From: Bryobacterales bacterium
Lineage (GTDB): Bacteria > Acidobacteriota > Terriglobia > Bryobacterales > Bryobacteraceae
Direction: 5' to 3'
Assembly: GCA_003163855.1 (NCBI GenBank)
Contig: PLRJ01000190.1
Span: forward strand, 1-58,084
DNA length: 58,084 nt
In this document: positions 25,299 through 33,063 of the stretch, piece by piece
Layout of the letters: every line of letters starts with the position of its first letter
Numbering within the stretch: the first letter of the stretch is position 1
Notes under the pieces: generated by a model
The model's input: the letters and a program-made list of their open reading frames with translations, nothing else
Database searches by the model: none
Told to the model about the DNA's origin: nothing
Made by a program: the position numbers and the translations under genes

Positions 25299-26483
25299 AT
25301 GGCCAGCAGCTTTCTCCGTCTGCAAAGCGTGACTGTTTACGTTCGAGATCAGGACCTGAGCCTGCGTTTCTACGTCGATAAACTTGGGTTCAAAGTGATG
25401 GCCGATACGCTGCTGCCGGACGGTACTCGCTGGGTGGCCGTGGCGCCTCCCGATGGGTCCGCCATACTCGGTCTGATCGCGCCGGCGCCTGGTTCCGAGG
25501 AGTTTAAACGAATTGGCCGCAACACAGAAGTCGTCTTTCTGGCCGAAGACGTACAAGCTAAATTCAGTCACTGGACAGCACTTGGAGTGGCCATTCGCAA
25601 GCTTGCGCTCATGCTGACGTGGTCTGGAACGTTCGCCATCTTCGAGGACCTGGATGGCAATTCATTTGGGCTGATGGGATATGACGAGGCCACCAAGCGT
25701 ATAGAAGAGGATCGGCGCGCGGAAACCGCCAAGCTGGAAGCGGAACGGCGCGCCGCTCAGGAACTCGAAATTGCCAGGCAAGTGCAGGCGCGGCTGTTTC
25801 CGCAATCGAAGCCGCAAGCTGGAAAGCTTGATTACGCCGGGTTGTGTATTCAGACTCGCGTGGTGGGTGGCGACTACTACGATTTTCTTTCACTCGGTCC
25901 TGACCGGGTGGGATTGGTGATCGGCGATATTGCGGGCAAGGGCATAGGCGCCGCACTCCTGATGGCAAGCCTGCAAGCCAATTTGCGAAGCCAGTGCGCC
26001 AACGCGCTGAACGATCCGCTTGCCCGCCTGCCGCTGGTGAATCGGCTGTTTTACGAGAACACGGGAGAAAGTGCTTACGCCACGCTCTTCTTTGGTGAAT
26101 ACATTGCGCCATTGCAGCGGATGCAATATGTAAATTGCGGTCACCTTCCGGGGTTGTTGCTGCGGCGCTCTGGCGCGGTGGAGTTGCTTGGTTCAACCTG
26201 TACCGTACTTGGTCTGTTCAAGTCGTGGGATTGCCCCGTGCATGACGTTTCTCTCCTCGCGGGAGACTTGCTGCTGCTCTACACGGATGGGTTAACGGAG
26301 GCGGCGAACGAAGCGGGCGAGGAGTATGGAGAAGAGCGGCTGATTGAGGCGCTGCGAAGGCATCAGCACTTGCTCCCGGACGCCTTAATTGCAGCGCTTG
26401 TCGATGAACTGCGGGCATTCTCTCCGCATGAGCAACAGGACGATGTCACGGTGATTGTGGCCAAAGTTCCTGAATCGCTTTGA
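25299..26483 (+). CDS. VOC (glyoxalase-like) domain fused to SpoIIE/RsbU-type PP2C phosphatase
   Basis: This 394-residue protein has two domains. Residues 1-130 are a VOC/glyoxalase-bleomycin-resistance fold (VTVYVRDQDLSLRFYVDKLGFKV ... FAIFEDLDGNSFGLM). A charged helical linker (about 133-165) leads into a PPM/SpoIIE phosphatase with ARQVQARLFPQ, VGGDYYDF, VIGDIAGKGIGAALLMA, LYTDGLTEAANEAG and QQDDVTVIV; these Asp residues bind Mn2+. Such phosphatases usually dephosphorylate anti-anti-sigma factors in partner-switching. The VOC domain may sense a small molecule or metal, which is inference. No anti-sigma or STAS gene is adjacent. The C-terminal end is 25 bases before the enolase-superfamily gene. 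Confidence 0.9.
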   Translation: MASSFLRLQSVTVYVRDQDLSLRFYVDKLGFKVMADTLLPDGTRWVAVAPPDGSAILGLIAPAPGSEEFKRIGRNTEVVFLAEDVQAKFSHWTALGVAIRKLALMLTWSGTFAIFEDLDGNSFGLMGYDEATKRIEEDRRAETAKLEAERRAAQELEIARQVQARLFPQSKPQAGKLDYAGLCIQTRVVGGDYYDFLSLGPDRVGLVIGDIAGKGIGAALLMASLQANLRSQCANALNDPLARLPLVNRLFYENTGESAYATLFFGEYIAPLQRMQYVNCGHLPGLLLRRSGAVELLGSTCTVLGLFKSWDCPVHDVSLLAGDLLLLYTDGLTEAANEAGEEYGEERLIEALRRHQHLLPDALIAALVDELRAFSPHEQQDDVTVIVAKVPESL

Positions 26484-26508
26484 GATATTTTCTGACAAGA
26501 GGAATTCC

Positions 26509-27798
26509 ATGCCGAATTGGACGCGCAGAGAAACTATCGCATCGCTTTCAGGACTGACAGCCGTCATGTCGTTTGGCGTGGCAAAGGTGCTGGGTCGCAC
26601 ACCCATTAAAATTACAGACCTTAAATGCGCCATTATTGGCCGCAATCCGGTGGTGCGCATCGTCACTGATCAAGGCATCTCCGGCTATGGGCAAGCCGAG
26701 TCCGCCAAACCCTACCTGAAACCAATGGTGCTTTTTTATAAGGACTACATTGTTGGCGAAGACCCGACTGACGTCGCGCGCGTGATGCTGAAGATCCGCC
26801 GGCTTGGCGCGTTCAAGCCGTGGGGTTCGGCAGTCAGCGCCATCGAGATAGCTTTATGGGACATCGCCGGCCAGGTAGCGGGCGTACCGGTATATAAGTT
26901 GCTAGGCGGCAAGATACGCGACCGAGTACGCGCCTACAATGGCGCCGTCCGTTTCCCCATGACGGGCCAGACGCCGCAGGATTACGCCGAAAACATGCAG
27001 AAAATGAAGGAGGCGAAAGAGGGATTCACGCTTATCAAGCAAGCTGTCGGCTTTCACAATCCGGCGATGATGCGCGGCATTCCTGACGCATGGTATGACG
27101 AACCACGAACTGGAGCCTCACATCCCGATCGCGGCCTGATGACGGAACGCGGTCTCGAGTATGTCATCAGCTGCGTCCAGGCGATGAAGAAGGTTCTCGG
27201 CGATGAAATCGGCCTTGCGCTGGACTGCGGGCCCGGCTGGACGGTAAAAGATGCCATCACTTTTGCCAGAGCGCTGGAGCCGCTGCATATAGCGTGGCTG
27301 GAAGACATAATTACCGGCGACTACACACCTTACCCAAATGCCGAAGTCTTTCGCGAGGTGACACAGAGCACGTCGGTCGCGATTCACACGGGAGAACAGA
27401 TCTACCTCCGAGAGAATTTCAAGGATCTCATCGAGAAGCAGGCAGTGAATGTCGTGGGCCCCGATCCGGAAGATGTCGGCGGGTTAGCAGAGATGAAGTG
27501 GATTGCGGAATATGCCGATCTTCACGGCATTCTGATAGCTCCTCATGGCGTTTTCGACGGACTGATCGGGCTTGCGGCGCATGTTCAGTTGGCGGCCGCG
27601 TTGCCGCAAAACTACATTGGCTTCGAGTATCCCCTGGGTCAGCCCGAGTGGTGGTATCAGATTGTCGATGGCTTGCCCGACCCCATCATGAAGAAAGGCT
27701 TCATCGATGTTTGGGACAAGCCCGGTCTGGGTGTCACGTTTAATATTCCAGCGGCGAAAGCCCGGCTGACGGATGCGGATCGTCACTTCTTCGATTGA
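26509..27798 (+). CDS. Mandelate racemase/muconate lactonizing enzyme family protein, Tat-signal
   Basis: I chose ATG 26509 because aagagga precedes it and it gives a Tat-like signal (NWTRRETIASLSGLTAV). The 429-residue enolase-superfamily protein has the N-terminal capping domain and an (alpha/beta)7-beta barrel. Metal ligands are visible as D in LALDCGPGW, E in WLEDIITGDYTPY and E in HTGEQIY; a catalytic His lies in APHGVF and a Lys in TLIKQAVG. This set suits the galactonate/sugar-acid dehydratase type, which abstracts the proton alpha to a carboxylate. Export of such an enzyme is unusual outside Acidobacteria and Planctomycetes. It is followed by the isochorismatase-like gene. Confidence 0.9.
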   Translation: MPNWTRRETIASLSGLTAVMSFGVAKVLGRTPIKITDLKCAIIGRNPVVRIVTDQGISGYGQAESAKPYLKPMVLFYKDYIVGEDPTDVARVMLKIRRLGAFKPWGSAVSAIEIALWDIAGQVAGVPVYKLLGGKIRDRVRAYNGAVRFPMTGQTPQDYAENMQKMKEAKEGFTLIKQAVGFHNPAMMRGIPDAWYDEPRTGASHPDRGLMTERGLEYVISCVQAMKKVLGDEIGLALDCGPGWTVKDAITFARALEPLHIAWLEDIITGDYTPYPNAEVFREVTQSTSVAIHTGEQIYLRENFKDLIEKQAVNVVGPDPEDVGGLAEMKWIAEYADLHGILIAPHGVFDGLIGLAAHVQLAAALPQNYIGFEYPLGQPEWWYQIVDGLPDPIMKKGFIDVWDKPGLGVTFNIPAAKARLTDADRHFFD

Positions 27799-27806
27799 GA
27801 GAACAG

Positions 27807-28634
27807 ATGGTTATGTCGCCGCGCTTTTTGCTGTTCGGTGTAGTTATGTTTGCGGGCTACGCGTGTTGGCCAGCGCAGACGCCCGTGTACCATCTGCCAC
27901 TGCGTTCGCGCGTCCATTTGTTCCACGGCGGCAATGAATGGAGCGAAGCTCAAGTTGACTACTCGTTCGATCCGGCGAAGAGCGCCCTAATTGTCTGTGA
28001 CATGTGGGATCAACACTGGTGCCGCGGAGCGAACGCCCGAGTTGGCGAACTGGCGAAAAAATTAGAGCCGGTGCTGGAGTTCTCGCGCAGCAAGGGAATC
28101 ATTATTGTGCACGCACCGTCTGACACCATGCAATTTTATGCGAAGGTGCCCCAACGCCAGCGCATGCTGACGTTACCGTCATTCACTCCGCCGAAGGAAA
28201 TGCAGATCAGCGCGCCTGCTCTGCCGATCGACGACTCAGATGGCGGTTGCGATACGGCAGGGGATAAAGAACACCGCGTCTGGACCTGTGAACAATCGAT
28301 CTTGAAAATTGCGCCGGGTGATTACATCTCGGACAACGGGCAGGAGATTTATAACCTGCTGCGTTCGCGCGGAGTTCAGACCATCTTCTACACGGGCGTA
28401 CACACCAATATGTGCATTTTGAACCGGACGTTCGCTATCAAGCAAATGACCAAGTGGGGAATGCGCTGCATATTATTGCGCGACTTGACTGATGCCATGT
28501 ACGGACCACAGGACGCGCCGCACGTGACTCATAGAGAGGGCACTGAACTGGTGATCGAGTATATCGAGAAGTATTGGAGCCCGACCGCGCTCTCGACCGA
28601 TCTCGGCCGGGCTCTAAATTCAGATAAGAACTAG
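27807..28634 (+). CDS. Exported isochorismatase-family cysteine hydrolase
   Basis: With ATG 27807 (gagagaac upstream) the product has 275 residues. The N terminus is a hydrophobic signal (FLLFGVVMFAGYACWPAQT) in which a Cys could be a lipobox. The hydrolase domain carries the Asp of ALIVCDMWDQHWC and the catalytic Cys of FYTGVHTNMCILNR. Members hydrolyse amide or ester bonds in compounds such as nicotinamide or N-carbamoyl-amides, or isochorismate. It is 8 bases after the enolase-superfamily gene and probably cotranscribed. Its 3' end overlaps the convergent small protein gene by 4 bases. Confidence 0.87.
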   Translation: MVMSPRFLLFGVVMFAGYACWPAQTPVYHLPLRSRVHLFHGGNEWSEAQVDYSFDPAKSALIVCDMWDQHWCRGANARVGELAKKLEPVLEFSRSKGIIIVHAPSDTMQFYAKVPQRQRMLTLPSFTPPKEMQISAPALPIDDSDGGCDTAGDKEHRVWTCEQSILKIAPGDYISDNGQEIYNLLRSRGVQTIFYTGVHTNMCILNRTFAIKQMTKWGMRCILLRDLTDAMYGPQDAPHVTHREGTELVIEYIEKYWSPTALSTDLGRALNSDKN

Positions 28635-28819
28635 CTCTGCTGTTCGCCGCCGTCGTCTTTCTTTTCGAAGTGCTCCGCGATAGCGCCAGCGCCTTCGAAT
28701 CCGGTAAGAGCAGCGGCAGCTTCGGTGAATATACCGGCATTCGGATCCAGCTTCTTCATGCCCTCAACTGCCGCCACAGCTCCCGCAAGTTTCTCTGCAT
28801 CTTCTAGAAAACCCATCAT
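28631..28819 (-). CDS. Small hypothetical protein
   Basis: A 62-residue acidic protein with a good AAGGAG site upstream of the ATG. It has no signal or membrane segment; the Ala/Gly-rich helical middle and Asp/Glu-Lys tail suggest a soluble protein. I do not recognise a family. Support is the ribosome-binding site and its convergent position behind the isochorismatase-like gene. Confidence 0.5.
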   Translation of the reverse strand: MMGFLEDAEKLAGAVAAVEGMKKLDPNAGIFTEAAAALTGFEGAGAIAEHFEKKDDGGEQQS

Positions 28820-28943
28820 TCTTCTCCTTAGCTTGTTCAGCGTAAATCAGCATAACACCTTTCGGGCGGTTTCAAATCGGGTGCCAATGCGAGAATGGCT
28901 AACTAAGCCAGTCGCTGCGCTTGACCAAGACTTACAACATTAA

Positions 28944-29285
28944 GACCGGATCCCTGGCTGGGCTGCTCCGCCGGCGGCAGCCGAAGGGTCGGGCGTCCAG
29001 GTGGATGGCCAGCGTGCGCTTGATCTTTTCAAGCGCGCTTGCGAAGCCGATCTGGCTGAAGGATGAGGCGATGAAGGAAATATCTATGCGAGGGGAATCG
29101 GCGTCCCCAGAGACATGCCCTTCGCCGTCTCCTTATTTAAGAAAGCGTGCGATATGGGCAACAGTTACAGAAGCATTTATCGGGCTGGCGATGGAGTTCC
29201 ACGTGATCCGCTGAAAGCCAGGGAGTACTTTAATAAGGCATGCAGCCTGGGTCAGCAGCAAAGCTGTACGGTGGCGATGCAATGA
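28944..29285 (+). pseudogene. Sel1-repeat (SLR) protein remnant
   Basis: The reading frame contains Sel1-type repeats: GSGVQVDGQRALDLFKRACEADLAEG, then TGA at 29067-29069 where the repeat normally has Cys, then GNIYARGIGVPRDMPFAVSLFKKAC, DMGNS, IYRAGDGVPRDPLKAREYFNKAC and SLGQQQSC. A few residues are also missing after DMGNS in the next repeat unit. No start codon is evident; the frame is open from a TAA at 28941. The last TGA overlaps the start of the NTF2-like gene. Sel1 proteins are tetratricopeptide-like scaffolds, and this copy is broken. Confidence 0.7.
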
Positions 29286-29734
29286 TGCGTTCTTTGCAAA
29301 TTATCGGCTGCCTGGTGCTCGCGGCCGGCGCGATGCGTTCGGCGACTCCGAGTTCAGAAAATCGCGCTATTAGGGCGGTGATTCAGCGTTACGTCGATGT
29401 TCGTAACCATTTCGACGAAGCTGCGCTGCGCGAGTTATTCACTCAGGACGCCGACCAGCTGGTTTCAAACGGAGAGTGGCGGCGCGGGTTGGAGAATCTG
29501 GTGCAAGGGGCTGCGGCGAGTTCAAAGAAAGAGAATGGGCGGAGTTCGGTGGTTGTGGATCACATACGGCTGCTAAGTCCGAATGTTGCCATTGTGGACG
29601 GCCGCTATGAAACGTCGGCGGCGGGAGCAAGTTCGCCTCGCAAGATGTGGTCGACGTTCGTTTTGCTCAAAAAGGAAGGACGTTGGCGCATCGCGGCTAT
29701 TCGCAATATGCTGCCCACGGTGCCTCTGCCTTAG
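29282..29734 (+). CDS. Secreted NTF2-like (SnoaL/DUF4440) protein
   Basis: A 150-residue protein (ATG 29282; 29285 also possible). The N terminus is a signal peptide (RSLQIIGCLVLAAGAMRSA). The rest matches the SgcJ/EcaC-type NTF2-like fold: AIRAVIQRYVDVRNHFDEAALRELFTQDA, GRYET and TFVLLKKEGRWRIAAIRNM. This cone-shaped fold binds small hydrophobic ligands, but the role is unknown here. It overlaps the end of the Sel1 remnant by ATGA. It converges on the LivM gene. Confidence 0.8.
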   Translation: MMRSLQIIGCLVLAAGAMRSATPSSENRAIRAVIQRYVDVRNHFDEAALRELFTQDADQLVSNGEWRRGLENLVQGAAASSKKENGRSSVVVDHIRLLSPNVAIVDGRYETSAAGASSPRKMWSTFVLLKKEGRWRIAAIRNMLPTVPLP

Positions 29735-29745
29735 CGATCACGTTC

Positions 29746-30657
29746 CTACCGTGAGGAAGCGCCCAATAAACCGCGCGGCCGGATGAGCAGTGTCACGGCG
29801 ATTAGAGCGCCTATTAAGACAACTTGCAAAGCGGCGCCGCGGGCTTGTTGTGCCTGCGGGATCCATGCCCTCAGAAGCCCACCGGAGGCGGTCCAAAATC
29901 CCCAAACGACGAAGGCGCCGAGGATTGCTCCTCGATTGTTGCCTGCTCCGCCGACGATCAACATCGCCCAGAGTTGAAAGGTCAGGATGGGAAGAAAGTC
30001 TTCAGGCGCGATGAAGCCGAGGAAGTGTGCGTAAAGCGCGCCGCCTAAACCCATCAGCATGGCGCCGATGACAAAGCTCTGTAAACGGAAGGCCCAGACG
30101 CGTTTGCCGATTGAAGATGCCGTCTCTTCCTCTTCACGAATGGCACGCAGGACGCGTCCCCACGGGCTGTTCACCAACTTTTCCAAGGCCAGGTAGACGA
30201 AGGCTAGTAAGGAGAGCGATAGCGCCAGATATGCAAGGTTCCAGCGCAGACCGGTTCCCAGCGAACTCTGCATCGGCTTCGGGATGAATTGGACTCCGAA
30301 GGGGCCGCCGGTCAAAGGCGTGGCATTGTTAGCGACAACCTGGATGGCGACAGCGATGCCGAAGGTTGTTATGGCCAGGTAATCGCGGCGGAGGCGCAAC
30401 GCGACTGCTCCGGCGCAGAGTCCGACTAAGCCGCTGACGAGTGTGGCGGCGACAAGGCCGACTGCTACAGGCCAACCGAATCTACTCGGCGTAGTCAATA
30501 GGGCCGAGGTGTAGGCTCCGGTTGCGACGAAGCCGGCTACACCCACGTTGAAGAGGCCGGTAAAGCCCCATTGCAGATTCAGACCTAACGCGATGATTGA
30601 GAATACAGTGGCGAACACCATGAAGAAGCTGGCGTAGGCGAGCCAACCTATGACCAT
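29746..30657 (-). CDS. livM: Branched-chain amino acid-type ABC permease LivM
   Basis: A 303-residue, nine-to-ten-span inner-membrane permease. The family signature GFTGLFNVGVAGFVATGAY appears near the N terminus, RLRRDYLAITTFGIAVAIQVV in the middle, and the EAA-like cytoplasmic coupling loop ALEKLVNSPWGRVLRAIREEEETASSIG. It forms a heterodimer with LivH and is driven by LivG/LivF. The start overlaps the LivH stop (TGATG). It is the last gene of the operon. Despite the name, members also transport amides, urea or other small organics. Confidence 0.92.
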   Translation of the reverse strand: MVIGWLAYASFFMVFATVFSIIALGLNLQWGFTGLFNVGVAGFVATGAYTSALLTTPSRFGWPVAVGLVAATLVSGLVGLCAGAVALRLRRDYLAITTFGIAVAIQVVANNATPLTGGPFGVQFIPKPMQSSLGTGLRWNLAYLALSLSLLAFVYLALEKLVNSPWGRVLRAIREEEETASSIGKRVWAFRLQSFVIGAMLMGLGGALYAHFLGFIAPEDFLPILTFQLWAMLIVGGAGNNRGAILGAFVVWGFWTASGGLLRAWIPQAQQARGAALQVVLIGALIAVTLLIRPRGLLGASSR

Positions 30658-31574
30658 CAGCTTCGTTCTCCGAATAGCCCGTTTGGCCGGACCATCAGAA
30701 TCAAGATCAATACGACGAAGGCGGCCGCCGGGCGATACTCAGCGCCGACTAGGATAACTGACGCGCTTTCGGCAAGGCCAACCACAAATCCCCCCAGCAC
30801 TGCTCCCCAAATGGAACCGATGCCGCCTAAAATGACGGCGGCAAAGAGGGGCAGTAGAAGCTCGCCTCCCATGGTTGGACGAAGTTGAACGGTGATGCCG
30901 GCGAACACTCCCGCTATGGCTGCCAGTACTCCGCCGATGATCCAGACGGCGCGCAAAACGCGTTCGGGATCGATACCGGTTACTTGCGCCAGCGCGGGAT
31001 TGATGGCCGTTGCACGCATGGACCGGCCCAACGTGCTGTAGCGGAGGAAGAAATGCAGTGCGATGACGGTGATGAGCGTAAGTGCTAAAACCAGCAACTG
31101 GTCTGGTGTGAAGCGCAGGCCGCCGCCGAAACTGCGGGGGAGAAGAACCAGGGCGATCTGAAGGTTTTGCGCAAAGTATTTAGGCACGCCGCCCTGCCAG
31201 AACAAAAGAAGGTTACGCAGCACGAGAGCCGCGCCGAAGCTGGCGATTACCAGCGTGATGGAGCCGTGTTTGCGCAGCCGCTTGAAAAGGATTGCGTCGA
31301 GTGCGAGCGCGAGGAGAGCCGTTAAACCGGCGGACGCCACCATCGCAAGCAGAAGGCCCCAGCCGAAGGAAAAAGGGCCGAGGGGCGCGGCGAGTGCTTC
31401 ATTGATTTGCGCGAGACCACTGGTGACCAGCAGCGCAAGATAGGCGCCCCAGGCGAGTAATTCGCCGTGACTGAAGTTTGAAAAGCGGACGATGGATATG
31501 GTGAAGCTTAAGCCGATGGCGCCGAGCGCTACTACGGAACCAATGATCAGGCCGTCGGCGATAATCTGAAACAC
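30657..31574 (-). CDS. livH: Branched-chain amino acid-type ABC permease LivH
   Basis: A 305-residue permease with eight membrane segments. The N-terminal motif FSNFSHGELLAWGAYLALL and the coupling loop RYSTLGRSMRATAINPALAQVTGIDPERV match the LivH family. The start is GTG, sharing its G with the TAG of LivF (TAGTG), so translation is coupled. It pairs with LivM, whose start overlaps its own stop. Confidence 0.92.
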   Translation of the reverse strand: MFQIIADGLIIGSVVALGAIGLSFTISIVRFSNFSHGELLAWGAYLALLVTSGLAQINEALAAPLGPFSFGWGLLLAMVASAGLTALLALALDAILFKRLRKHGSITLVIASFGAALVLRNLLLFWQGGVPKYFAQNLQIALVLLPRSFGGGLRFTPDQLLVLALTLITVIALHFFLRYSTLGRSMRATAINPALAQVTGIDPERVLRAVWIIGGVLAAIAGVFAGITVQLRPTMGGELLLPLFAAVILGGIGSIWGAVLGGFVVGLAESASVILVGAEYRPAAAFVVLILILMVRPNGLFGERS

Positions 31575-32293
31575 TAGGCGCGGCCGCCAAGATAGAGTTC
31601 GGCCACACGGTGGTCGTTCAACAAATCGGAACTCTTGCCGACGACTCGCTCTCTTCCCTCGACCAGCACGACGGCACGGTCGGCCAGCGCCAGCGCGGCT
31701 TTGACGTTCTGCTCCACTAGCAAGACCGTTACACCGGTAGCGCGCACTTCGCGCAGTTTACTGAAAACCTGATCGACCATCTTGGGACTTAAGCCTGCGG
31801 ATGGTTCATCCAAAATCAGCAGTTTAGGCCGAGCGATAAGTCCGCGCGCAACGGCTAGCATTTGGCGCTGTCCGCCGGAAAGCCGTCCGGCTAAATAGGC
31901 GCGTTGGCGGTGAAGGTCTGGAAACATTGCGTAAACAGGATCCAAACTTTCACGCCGATTGGCTTTCACAATGGACGCCGCAAGCTCAAGATTTTCAGCG
32001 ACGCTGAGATTGACAAAAACGTTTTCCGTTTGCGGCACGAAAGCCAGACCTTCAAAAACCATACGATGCGCCAACGTTTTAGTGATGTCGTGTCCGAACA
32101 GCAGGTTACGTCCGCGGCTGATGGGGACCAAGCCAGCCACGGCCTTCACCAATGACGATTTACCTGCGCCATTCGGTCCTATAATTGCCACAATCTCACT
32201 GGCCTGGACAGCTAAAGACGCGCCGCGAACAATGGGCAGCCCAGGCTCATAGCCTGCTTCCAGTGCCTCAATGGCAAGCGCCGGCATGGTCAT
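31574..32293 (-). CDS. livF: ABC transporter ATP-binding protein LivF
   Basis: A 239-residue ATPase with Walker A GPNGAGKSSLVKA, signature LSGGQRQMLAVARGL and Walker B LLILDEPSAGLS. The product resembles LivF (PQTENVFVNLSVAENLE is a LivF-type Q-loop region). It energises LivHM together with LivG. Its start overlaps the LivG stop by ATGA. Confidence 0.92.
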   Translation of the reverse strand: MTMPALAIEALEAGYEPGLPIVRGASLAVQASEIVAIIGPNGAGKSSLVKAVAGLVPISRGRNLLFGHDITKTLAHRMVFEGLAFVPQTENVFVNLSVAENLELAASIVKANRRESLDPVYAMFPDLHRQRAYLAGRLSGGQRQMLAVARGLIARPKLLILDEPSAGLSPKMVDQVFSKLREVRATGVTVLLVEQNVKAALALADRAVVLVEGRERVVGKSSDLLNDHRVAELYLGGRA

Positions 32294-33063
32294 GCTGCAT
32301 TGCCCAGATAGGCCTCAATTACGCGCGGATCGTTCATTACGGTCTTAGCGTCGCCGGAGACTAATAGCTGCCCTTGCGCCATTACGAGCACTGGCTGGCA
32401 TAAAGCAGCGACGAGATCCATGTTGTGTTCGATGATCAAGAATGTCGTGCCTTCGGCATTGAGTGCGGCCACCTTTTCGACAATCTGATTGAGCAAGACC
32501 GGGTTGACGCCCGCGCCGGGTTCGTCCAGCAGCACGAGCTTTGGTTTTGAAACCATCACTCGCGCTAGTTCAAGCAGCTTGCGCTGGCCACCCGACAAAA
32601 TGCGCGCGGGCTGCGTCTCGAGTTCAGATAGTCCCACAAAATTGAGCCAATGCCTGGCGGCTTCCCGCGCGTCGCGTTCCTGCTGCGCAACCAGCATTGG
32701 GCGCAGCCAGTTATTCCAGAGGCGCTCACCTGCCTGGTTTTTTGCGGCTACCATCACGTTATCCAGTACCGACATCTCCGGGAAAGGCCTGGGAATTTGA
32801 AAGGTTCGCGCCAGCCCGGCTGAAAATATGTCGCAAGGTGCAAGGCCGCAGATGTCGCGGCCGCCCAGTAAGATGCTTCCGGAAGTTGGCTTCATAGCGC
32901 CGGCGAGGCAGTTGAAGAGGGTCGTTTTACCAGCGCCGTTAGGGCCGATGAGGCCTGCGATGGAGCCGGATTTTAAGGAAAAGGAAATTTGGCTAACCGC
33001 GTGATGGCCGCCGAAATTCTTTGTCACTGCGTCGGCTACCAGAAGATCACTGCCAGTTGTCAT
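32290..33063 (-). CDS. livG: ABC transporter ATP-binding protein LivG
   Basis: A 257-residue ATPase with Walker A GPNGAGKTTLFNC, LARTFQIPRPFPEMSVLDNVMVA typical of LivG, signature LSGGQRKLLELARVM and Walker B LVLLDEPGAGVN. The C-terminal ANDxxVIEAYLGN element appears as MNDPRVIEAYLGN. It starts 17 bases inside the end of the AKR-RidA gene, so the ribosome reinitiates there. Confidence 0.92.
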   Translation of the reverse strand: MTTGSDLLVADAVTKNFGGHHAVSQISFSLKSGSIAGLIGPNGAGKTTLFNCLAGAMKPTSGSILLGGRDICGLAPCDIFSAGLARTFQIPRPFPEMSVLDNVMVAAKNQAGERLWNNWLRPMLVAQQERDAREAARHWLNFVGLSELETQPARILSGGQRKLLELARVMVSKPKLVLLDEPGAGVNPVLLNQIVEKVAALNAEGTTFLIIEHNMDLVAALCQPVLVMAQGQLLVSGDAKTVMNDPRVIEAYLGNAA

